A stretch of 64,000 nt of DNA. It comes from Hanleya hanleyi (lineage: Eukaryota; Mollusca; Polyplacophora; Lepidopleurida; Hanleyidae). Positions 56,401 to 64,000 of this stretch are shown here, piece after piece. Position numbers and translations under genes: made by a program. The notes below the pieces were generated by a model, which saw only the letters and a program-made list of their open reading frames with translations, was not told where the DNA came from and did not search any database. Each line of letters opens with the position of its first letter. Position 1 is the stretch's first letter. The stretch covers positions 62,001 through 126,000 of the forward strand of contig JAVTVY010039232.1 in assembly GCA_036873755.1 (NCBI GenBank). The letters are read 5' to 3'.

Positions 56401-58577
56401 TATGTGTGCACTGTTAGGGTTAGGCCTAATGGTTATGTGTGCACTGTTAGGGTTGGGCCTAATGGCTATGTGTGCACTGTTAGGATTAGGCCTAATGACT
56501 ATGTGTGCACTGTCAGGGTTGGGACTAATGGTTATGTGTGCACTGTTAGGGTTAGACCTAATGACTATGTGTGCACTGTTAGGGTTGGGCCTAATGACTA
56601 TGTGTGCACTGTTAGGGTTGGGCCTAATGACTATGTGTGCACTGTTGGGGCTAGGCCTAATGACTATGTGTGCACTGTTAGGGTTGGGACTAATGGTTAT
56701 GTGTGCACTGTTAGGGTTAGGCCTAATGACTATGTGTGCACTGTTAGGGTTGGGCCTAATGACTATGTGTGCACTGTGAGGGTTGGGCCTAATGGTTATG
56801 TGTGCACTGTTAAGGTTGGGCCTACTGGCTATGTGTGCACTGTTAGGGTTAGGCCTAATGACTATGTGTGCACTGTTAGAGTTGGGCCTAATGGCTATGT
56901 GTGCACTGTTAGGGTTAGGCCTAATGGTTATGTGTGCACTGTTAGGGTTGGGCCTAATGGCTATGTGTGCACTGTTAGGGTTTAGGCCTAATGGCTATGT
57001 GTGCACTTTTAGCGTTAGGCCTAATGACTATGTGTGCACTGTTAGGGTTGGCCTAATGACTATGTGTGCAGTGTTAGGGTTAGGCCCAATGGCTATGTGT
57101 GCACTGTTATGGCTAGGCCTAATGGCTATGTGTGCACTGTTAAGGTTAGGCCTAATGACTATGTGTGCACTGTTAGGGTTAGGCCTAATGGCTATGTGTG
57201 CACTGTTAGGGTTAGGCCTATTGGCTATGTGTGGAGTGTTAGGCCTAATGGCTATGTGTGCACTGTTAGGGTTAGGCCTAATGGCTATGTGTGGACTGTT
57301 TCAACGACAAGAGACCGGGACATACGTTCAACCTCTGGAGTTGTGAGGTCGAGAAAGTCGAACACACTGACTCGGCCCTTGAAAATTGTCAAACAAATAA
57401 CTTATCATCAATATATTATATTACCTTTTCCTTGGATAAATAGCTCGAAGAATCCCCACCAGGCGCCGTCATAGCCATAGAGATTGCACATACGATATAT
57501 CTGATTGTAGAGAGATACTGCCACGTCTTTTGGGTTTCTGACAATGTAAACTATTTTGTGTTGCCCGTTTAAGATGCCCGGTGCCTTGGCCAGTATTTCC
57601 AAAGGATGGTGGGTAAGTAAAGCCCTCGGAGACGGCAGTCTGTTCAAGTAATCGCCATCCCGGACCTCAAATATGTAGTCTCCGAAGTTAAAGTCAAACG
57701 TATCTGCAGAATTGGTTAGAAGCCTCATGACGATTTCCCATACCCAGTGATTGCCTGAAAACAATCAATTTTAATAGAAGAGTATTAAAGTACATCATAA
57801 CCAATATGTTGTATACTACACCGCATGACTAACTTGATTTGATTTGGTTACACGGCGCTGGGTATTTCCCCGGAAAGTGAGTATCAATACATGTATCTGA
57901 TACCATTATGTAATTGCCAGACAGCTCAGTTTTAAACAGGTGCTGATGGTTTGGAATCATGCGGTAATCATTCCCTTCACAAAACGTCCATTCTACACAA
58001 TCACCTCGTGGTCTGATGAGACACGAACGCACGTCGTCTAAGATAAAACCGTCGCGCCATACAGGACAGGAGCTCTAACCAGCACGGCCACACATTCCCA
58101 CAAATGACCGACTTTATAGAAGGTCAGCCTGTATGACTCGATAATGTGTATCTAGCTCACCAGGAATATATTTATAACATTACATCAATACATATATAGA
58201 TATTGCACCGGAACAGTTGTTACCAACAGAATCCACGGTTATGTATCTGTATTGGAGGATTCGGATAGTAAGATAACTCATCATCAAGAGAAAAGATAAT
58301 AGAAATACAGTTTCCCGCCTGCACTATCCTGTAGATCCTTTGTGTATAGGTTGCATACAACACGCGTTGAGTTAAGACAACATGGGTGTTTTATCTATAT
58401 GCCATAGTTACCTGATTTCGGATAAGAGAATATAAAGACGTCATCATCCCTGATTTTAAGGTTACATAGCTTGTCAATCCTCTCAGCCAGACCATGAACA
58501 GGGACGAATAATCTCCCTCCATGTTCCACCACTTTGAACGATGTCCCATCAGGGGCTTCTATGTGCTTGTACGCCAT
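53474..58577 (-). CDS. Cytosolic sulfotransferase (SULT1-like), complete, five coding exons
   Basis: Coding exons in transcript order: 58577-58412, 57754-57425, 55824-55721, 54375-54195, 53586-53474. All borders are AG/GT, phases match, and the sum is 297 aa plus stop, a normal SULT length. It transfers a sulfonate from PAPS to hydroxyl or amine acceptors in the cytosol. Landmarks: [10 protein letters not shown] (PAPS 5'-phosphosulfate loop, Lys54), [10 protein letters not shown] (likely catalytic His104), [15 protein letters not shown] (3'-phosphate binding, Arg128 and Ser136), FIYFEDLK, and [13 protein letters not shown] (Arg259-Lys260-Gly261). No signal peptide. The coding exon 1 begins 6 bp before the ATG at an acceptor, so an upstream non-coding exon should exist. 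Every intron holds a microsatellite or minisatellite except intron 1. The substrate cannot be told. Confidence 0.92.
54479..54820. repeat. 164-bp tandem duplication in sulfotransferase intron 3
   Basis: Two copies start at 54479 and 54643 (TATAGGGATAGGGAGATCGC) and end in CCCGCGCCACACCTAT. The second has a 9-bp repeat insertion (TAGCGAAAA). A run of CATTCACCCCCATGG words precedes them (54420-54475), and a GGA-rich tract follows (54845-54893). Confidence 0.8.
55130..55517. repeat. (GTCT/GTCC)n array in sulfotransferase intron 3
   Basis: About 390 bp of GTCTGTCTGACCGTCCGTCT-like words on the plus strand, with higher-order blocks (GTCTGTTTGACCGT). On the transcribed strand this is a purine-rich GACAGACGGAC tract between exons 3 and 4. 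Long frames across it are incidental. Confidence 0.85.
56000..57301. repeat. 33-bp minisatellite with telomere-like TTAGGGTTAGG core, about 39 copies
   Basis: The unit is GTGTGCACTG, TTAGGGTTAGG, CCTAATGGCTAT (33 bp) with two main variants (TTAGGG then TTAGG or TTGGG; GGCTAT, GACTAT or GGTTAT). It fills most of sulfotransferase intron 2. As 33 is a multiple of three, two plus-strand frames stay open for hundreds of codons; these are not genes. The core holds almost two units of the TTAGGG telomere repeat. Confidence 0.9.
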
Positions 58578-58583
58578 CAGCAC

Positions 58584-58585
<2 letters not shown>

Positions 58586-58635
<50 letters not shown>
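58586..58635. repeat. (GA)25 microsatellite forming the 3' splice-site tract of the sulfotransferase
   Basis: On the transcribed strand it is an uninterrupted (CT)n ending in CAG, directly next to the exon that carries the start codon at 58575-58577. It thus serves as the polypyrimidine tract of that acceptor. Confidence 0.85.
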
Positions 58636-58638
<3 letters not shown>

Positions 58639-58649
58639 AAAAACACCTC

Positions 58650-59326
58650 GACTACTGGTAGCCGAGATTTTGCATAGCATTGACGTTTGTTTTATTACCC
58701 TATTTGTTATATACGAAAGGTAATACGTCTTTCTAGGCTATTGTCCTGTTCATATAAGACTAATCGTAGTACGTGTATGATATTTAACTAAAGCGGCGCC
58801 TCAACAGGGTGATACATGGCACAATTGTTCCACATTATATACAGGGTTTAGTATGTGAGATAGCATAACCAATTATTCGATCTTATTCATGAATGCATAG
58901 GATTCTTGGTATGTGCTTTAGAATAGGTTGACCAGAAGACTATACTGGGAAGTCATGTGGCTCTGTCAGTATGTCGGCACCTCTTCCCACTTCCCTTATA
59001 TGCGTTGTAATTTTTACCTGTATATGACGAGATTCTGCTGGTGGACGTTTCGTCCCCGAGGACCTTTTGGTCTTTGACATATGTTGGCATTGTGGGAAGT
59101 TGATGCTGGGTCGACAACAGGCCTTATAGACTAGTTTTTTTGTGTTAAATGTAGTCATTTTCATCTGACGACGATACAGCTCACCAATCCCCAGTGTACG
59201 AGTTATCACAGCGACACAGCTCACCAATTGCCAATATACGAGTTGTCAGAGTATTTCCATCATAGCTCTCTAGATTTGTAACTAATACCGCTTATGCTGG
59301 TGCTAGGATCCGTGTGGTCATTGTCA
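58650..59326. other. Upstream region of the sulfotransferase and repeat pieces
   Basis: The non-coding first exon and promoter of the sulfotransferase must lie here or further right, but I could not place them. At 59029-59065, ATTCTGCTGGTGGACGTTTC and CCCCGAGG match the block at 46394-46425. Near 59280-59310, CCGCTTATGCTGGTGCTAGG matches the start of the Penelope-like tail family. Confidence 0.35.
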
Positions 59327-60240
59327 TGGTATTACAGTATAAAGTTAGACACTGAGGATAGTTCTAGAACAGTAGAGCGGAGGTGGACTTGTTAACCTTC
59401 TGTTCTGTGGTTGTGATCTAGAATTTTCTCGTAATCGTGACCGATTTATCGTAAGTGAATTATGTGAGTTATCCGTCTAGTATTTTCTCGAAGATTCTGT
59501 GATTGCAAATGGCTGCTCTACGTACAGCCCCGTATGACCTGATAGACTGGTGCATAGCGCCATCTGTACATGCATCTATGACCTGAGCGGTTAGTGCGGA
59601 GCGCCATCTATACATATAGATTTTCATTGTATTCAATATTAGACATTCTTGAAGTTTCTGGAATGAGAAAGCACTATAGCTTGTTTATCTGGGTTAATTA
59701 TGGCGAGCTTTCTCGTAACTGTTATAATTGTATAAGGGTTAAATCTTACGTCATTGCTATACCGATGGAAGTTTCTTGATCTGATAGAATAATCTCGAAT
59801 TCCCGATAAAAGTATAAATTGCTCGAAATTTAGTGATCAGGGAGGAGATTCGAACGGCCTCTATTGGGTGCATAACTGGACATTACCTTTGACTGAGATA
59901 ACTGACTGCTGGATTATATATTCCTGTTGGATTACTCTTGTGTGTTTGGCTGCGGTTTTATCTACGTAATTGTACTGACGGAAACTGGACAACAGCTGAG
60001 CGGTATTGGACTAGATTTCTGCACGACGGCAAGAACTGTATAGAGATTTGTACGTTAATACAGGCTCGAGAGATACACCGGTATAACATTGAACAGTAAG
60101 ATTTTATTTGACGTTTGTTTGCTGTATTGACCTAACTTAATTTGTATATGATTTTAGTATTGTAAATAAATATTTGTTTAATAATCGACTTCACAAATCT
60201 TCCTGCTGCGTTTTTAATTATCGTTTAGACGTAACATCAT
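59327..60240 (+). mobile_element. LTR-like insertion inside a Penelope-like tail fragment
   Basis: The tail family is recognisable on both sides (59280-59326 and from about 60240, with its hairpin at 60263-60285), so about 900 bp has been inserted. The insert starts about TGGTATTACAGTATAAAG and ends about GACGTAACATCA, has AATAAATA near 60167, and no long frame, as expected for a solo LTR. The ends and target duplication (TGTCA/TATCA) are not exact. Confidence 0.35.
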
Positions 60241-60262
60241 ATCATCCAAGTTGCCACATGAA

Positions 60263-60285
60263 CAGGTACAATAAAAGCGTACCTG
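60263..60285 (+). other. Penelope-like tail hairpin with a different stem sequence
   Basis: CAGGTAC-AATAAAAGC-GTACCTG: two stem positions differ from the common form and both changes are compensated on the other side. The loop contains AATAAA. Confidence 0.6.
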
Positions 60286-60299
60286 ATAGAAAACACATA

Positions 60300-60905
60300 T
60301 CACGAATCGTTAGAGATTGCACATAAAAGTTCAATGGAAAAATCATGATAATGGTTATGGAGGTTTTGACGCTAAGTCAGATAATTGAGATTTTTCATTT
60401 AAATAGCAATTTGTTTCGCACCAAAATAAAATTATCATGTCGGCAATCCTACATTTATGCTTGGCAACATAGAATAGAAGAATCTTTAAATATTTCTCCA
60501 AGCGAATGGCAAATCTTTATTTCACAAAAAACTTCTTTTTTTGAAATGCAAAAAATGTGCCTTTATAATTACGCCAGCTACACCACAACCTTTTCAGCAC
60601 ATTGCCTATCCTTCAAGACCATTGTAGTAAAATTTCATAGAAATCAAACAAGTCGTTCAGACGAAATCGTCACAGAAAGGTTTACCTATGCTCTGACTAC
60701 AACGCCATCTAGTGGTGAGCATCAGCTATCGAAACACAACCAGTCAAATTTCCCAGGCCTAAGGACATAGCACACAAAGTCTGACCCGGAAATATTTAAC
60801 GGTTTCAGAGATATTCACGTTTAAAGTCGCGGCGGCGGCGCCGGCGGATCCGGCGGAGCCGTTTCTCATGAAAACATAAGAGCATCCACTTTGTGGAAAT
60901 GCTCT
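60300..60905 (+). repeat. Second copy of the 27.7-28.27 kb element
   Basis: Matches 27690-28260 almost throughout (TCATGATAATGGTTA, AAGTCAGATAATTGAGAT, CCTATCCTTCAAGACCATTG, CGCCATCTAGTGGTGAGCA), with the GCG tract (60830-60850) and the terminal hairpin AGAGCATCCAC...ATGCTCT (60879-60905). Non-coding in both copies. Confidence 0.75.
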
Positions 60906-60909
60906 AATT

Positions 60910-61728
60910 AGGATATCCCCGTCCATTGAAGATCAACACATTTTCATGTGTACATGAGTCCTTATTAAATATTCATAATTGTCATGGTGTCTGCATTACT
61001 ACTAATGTACCAGTAACGACATGAAGCTTATAACCCTCATACTTCTAACGAGAAGGATACGGGGTGGTGTTGCTTCGCATAGGCGACCTAATAAATCATT
61101 CTACTAAGTTACAATAATGATGATAGTGCCATATAGCGAATGCATTCTCGTACCCTTCTATTCTAATATAACTAATGACATACATCAAACTTGATATGAG
61201 TATAACTTCTTCAGCTTCCTGTAGTCGTGAGAATACGCTGTACTTGCATTTAGCCTGTGACCTCCACTGGATTAATATCTTACACTAGCCTGATCTATTC
61301 GAGGCCAATAATGTCCAAGACAAGTCCGAATGCTATCACATCCCTTGTCACACTAAAACCAGCTTATCAAATGTACACAGCGGATTACTGACCTATATAA
61401 GGTAACTGTATATATATGTCAATGATATTCTAACACACTGACACAAATGCTACATAGGCGTATGAAGCGGGTGGAGGGGTGAGGCGGGCCGGGGGCGCTT
61501 GTCCCCTAGGTTTAAACCCGGGGGGAGAGGGGGTGGTTAAGGGTCTTTCAGCTGTAATGTAGTGAAACGCTCGAACGATATAAACGTTCCAGTAGTAATG
61601 CGATGTACAAGTTTCGTAACCTGAAGTAAATGGGCAAACATATTGAACAGTCTCGTGCACTCATCCTGGCCAACGAGGGAGATTCGATACAACCCGTCAC
61701 GATCGAGGAGGTGGAAAAGGAAGACATG
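60910..61728. other. Intergenic DNA, nothing recognised
   Basis: A GC-rich patch lies at 61460-61540 (GGGGTGAGGCGGGCCGGGGG). No gene or repeat recognised. Confidence 0.35.
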
Positions 61729-62060
61729 CTCTCTAAAAAAAAGTTGAGTGAAATTTCACTCAAGTAAGAGTGGAAATGCATCCCTCTCAAAACTTGAGTG
61801 AGATTTTACTCAACTTGAGTTACTTTTCACTCAACTTGAGTTAAATGCACTCAACTTGAGTGACATTCACTCAACTTGAGTGACATTCACTCAAGCATAA
61901 GAGTGGAAATTCATCCCACTCAGGTTGAGTGAACTTGAGTGGTTTTAACTCAAGTTGAGTGAAAAGTAACTCAAGTTGAGTGAAAAGTAACTCAAGTTTG
62001 AGTGAACAGGTACAGTTCACTCAAACTTGAGTGGAACAGTTCACTCAAGTCTTTTTAGAG
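61729..62060. mobile_element. Fold-back element built from TCAA-N-TTGA words
   Basis: Ends CTCTCTAAAAA (61729) and TTTTTAGAGAG (62060) are inverted. Between them, about a dozen ACTCAACTTGAGT words fill the left half and their complement ACTCAAGTTGAGT the right half, so the whole 330 bp can fold into one long hairpin and also into many small ones. AGAGTGGAAATGCATCC and AGAGTGGAAATTCATCC repeat inside. No coding capacity. Confidence 0.7.
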
Positions 62061-62064
62061 AGTG

Positions 62065-62590
62065 CAGAGACAACCAAAGCCGAGTAATACAATAAAACAA
62101 TAAGGATACATTTCAGTAAAGGTATATTGGCGATACAGGATTTAAAATCCTGAAATCAAGATCCCTACTTCAAAAGTTATACGTTACCTTTACCTTTAAG
62201 CGAATGGACTAAAATATGTACACACACATATATACAAATTCCAATCTAAGACGCGAGAAATATGTCCCGGGCTCAGTCTCGTGTAGACTGGCTATCCCCG
62301 TGATCAGGTACGTCGTCTTCTGGTCCCCCGGTCTTCGGTAGTATGCCGAAAAGTATGGAACCTCTGGTCGTCGCCGTGTCTTGGTACACGGCCTCCCGAT
62401 GAATGCCCAGGCGCTGTTATTCGTCTATGATGTCTGGTCGTAGTATTGCCTGGTCGCGGCAATATCTCCGTCTCACGACCTCACGCTGTCCTCATACGCC
62501 ATATATATACTACTGTAAGCCTACAGCAGTGAGATGTCAAGGTGTAGGAATTCGTCCGGAGTTCCTACACAAGCCGTTTTACATTTTATT
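62065..62590. other. Intergenic DNA between two palindrome arrays
   Basis: Moderately GC-rich at 62270-62480; no protein-like frame recognised. Confidence 0.35.
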
Positions 62591-62594
62591 CGGC

Positions 62595-62835
62595 ATTTGC
62601 TGATATCATTAAATATTTGCTGATATCTTCAAATGATTTGATGATATCATCAAATGATTTGCTGATATCACCAAATCAGTCGATTTGCTGATATCACCAA
62701 ATGATTTGATGATATCACCAAATGGTTTGATGATATCAGCAAATCATTTGATGATATCAGCAAATCATTTGATGATATCATCAAATCGAGTGATTTGCTG
62801 ATATCAGCAAATCATTTGATGCTATCATCAAATAT
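62595..62835. repeat. Array of about 11 palindromes of the type ATTTGATGATATCATCAAAT
   Basis: A 20-bp near-perfect palindrome is repeated with a 20-24 bp period. The half-sites vary between GATGATATCATC, GCTGATATCACC and GCTGATATCAGC while GATATC at the centre is kept. Short spacers (CAGTCG, CGAGTG) interrupt the array. No coding capacity. Confidence 0.8.
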
Positions 62836-62839
62836 GGCG

Positions 62840-63450
62840 GAACGTGAAAATAAGCCTAAATGTTAATGCCTGCTCCCTTCTCATCCTGTTGTCTGATAAT
62901 TTATACCTTGTGGTAAAGCTATATCTACCGACATATCACATGCAATATATATTACGGTGCTTAAAGAACCAGCCAATAACAATGAAACCTATCAAACCTC
63001 TGGCATATACCTTACGCCAATCTTTATTAATAAACGACAAATAGAATCATGAGTATAAGGGCATTCAAATAAATATACAGCAGGGAAGATAAACTTTTCC
63101 ATCGCGGGTTATTGACTTGTAGACACAAATTCATCAGATCTGCATTTGAGTATAATCGGGGTGAGGCGAAAGGGGATAATGATTTCGGGAAAGCCGGTCA
63201 GCATGGAGCATGGTATATTACGGCAGAGTCGATTGTCGTGCTTCTTCACTGGTTAGCTTTTAGGGCAGGAGATAAGGCATAGCCGCACATACAACAATAA
63301 ATTATTCTCTATGACCCTTTACTGACCCGTAACAGGAGATCAGGCTGTTGCGATAAAGACAGAACTAACCAAGCCTCAATGAAGTCATATGGCTTCTTTT
63401 ATTATATGATGCGGGTACTCTAATCAAACAGTACTAAAGCCGATACAGAT
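62840..63450. other. Intergenic DNA, nothing recognised
   Basis: AT-rich, no repeat or gene recognised. Confidence 0.35.
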
Positions 63451-63926
63451 TGAAACAGTGTGACATTATTTATCTAAGCATGCCCCCTGTAAATTCAGTA
63501 TGATCTCAAGCGCTATTTGTTGAACATTCCGATCACTTTTCAATTCTGTGTCATATCTATGTTGACCTCACAGAAACTCGTGTGCGAGGTAGGTCCACCA
63601 CAGTAGTTAATGGTCCAATGGTCAGGACCTACAGGTCAGCCGCCGCTAATGGGGGCAGAAATAGTGAAGCGAGCCTGTGAAACGGAACTGAAACAGTGTG
63701 ACATTATTTATCTAAGCATGTCCCCTGTAAATTCAGTATGACCTCAAGCGCTATTTGTTGAACATTCCGATCACTTTTCAATTCTGTGTTATATCTATGT
63801 TGACCTCACAGAAACTCGTGTGCGAGGTAGGTCCACCACAGTAGTTAATTGTCCAATGGTCAGGACCTACAGGTCAGCCGCCGCTAATGGGGACAGAAAT
63901 AGTGAAGCGAGCCTGTGAAACGGAAC
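63451..63926. repeat. 238-bp tandem duplication
   Basis: Copies start at 63451 and 63689 (TGAAACAGTGTGACATTATT) and differ at only a few positions (for example GCCCCC/GTCCCC, GGGGGCAG/GGGGACAG). Non-coding; GGTCAGGACCTACAGGTCAG within it contains short inverted words. Confidence 0.9.
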
Positions 63927-64000
63927 GTGCGCTGTGACGAAGTTTATTGTCATTCTGAACAGGGAGCCTTCCATGTGATGGTTCATACTTTGACCTTCCA

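Noticed and set aside
55886..57474. Plus-strand frames up to 362 codons (VRPNGYVCT and [11 protein letters not shown] repeats), some like transmembrane proteins
   Set aside because: They are produced by the 33-bp minisatellite in a sulfotransferase intron. The unit length is divisible by three and stop-free in two frames; there is no non-repeat coding sequence.
61430..61660. Minus-strand 76-codon frame with Pro-rich end
   Set aside because: It lies on a GC-rich patch, has no splice or family support, and its composition follows the local base bias.
62595..62835. CRISPR-like regular repeats
   Set aside because: The units are near-perfect palindromes in direct succession without unique spacers of constant length, in an animal-type genome; not a CRISPR array.

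Overview
The window looks like invertebrate, probably molluscan (lophotrochozoan), nuclear DNA. It has intron-rich genes with GT-AG introns, AT-rich intergenic DNA, many ACATGTA-type words, and a dense mix of DIRS, LINE, Penelope-like and Harbinger elements, MITEs and minisatellites. Species cannot be fixed from the sequence alone. Nothing points to a bacterial or viral genome.

Layout. 1-3.3 kb: the 5' part of a DIRS-type retrotransposon on the minus strand (gag-like ORF overlapping a reverse transcriptase that runs off the edge). 4.5-18.3 kb: nine exons of a DIS3L2-like 3'-5' exoribonuclease gene on the minus strand. All exon phases agree. The exons code for an unusually long N-terminal region, built on a 27-bp minisatellite (9-residue repeats) and eight Lys/Arg-rich clusters, then the first cold-shock domain; the RNB catalytic exons would lie left of the window. 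Its introns hold a Harbinger element with a transposase fragment, a TA-flanked MITE and a 26-bp minisatellite that copies the exon's own 5' splice site 15 times. 18.5-29 kb: probable promoter of that gene, then mostly gene-empty DNA with dispersed repeats. 29.2-30.9 kb: a composite of two large palindromes flanked by a perfect 8-bp direct repeat. 32.7-38.9 kb: four head-to-tail units with constant ends and variable cores. 39.7-43.4 kb: a pair of CpG-rich repeats flanking a Harbinger-like MITE, a LINE RNase H fragment and a gypsy-type integrase fragment. 44.4-53.1 kb: a LINE broken by three younger insertions, two of them copies of a Penelope-like RT element, plus further fragments of the same family. 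53.5-58.6 kb: a complete five-coding-exon cytosolic sulfotransferase gene (297 aa) on the minus strand with large tandem arrays in its introns. 58.7-64 kb: no gene; LTR-like DNA, dispersed repeats, two arrays made of short palindromes, and a 238-bp tandem duplication.

Only two host genes are well supported: the DIS3L2-like RNase (RNA decay, cytoplasm) and the sulfotransferase (PAPS-dependent sulfonation, cytosol). They are about 35 kb apart and nothing suggests a shared pathway. The rest is a mobile-element landscape. The points I find most unusual are the 15-fold tandem splice donor, the hairpin with a constant loop and a co-varying stem in the Penelope-like tails, the double palindrome with exon-like open frames, and the four-unit array with exchangeable cores.
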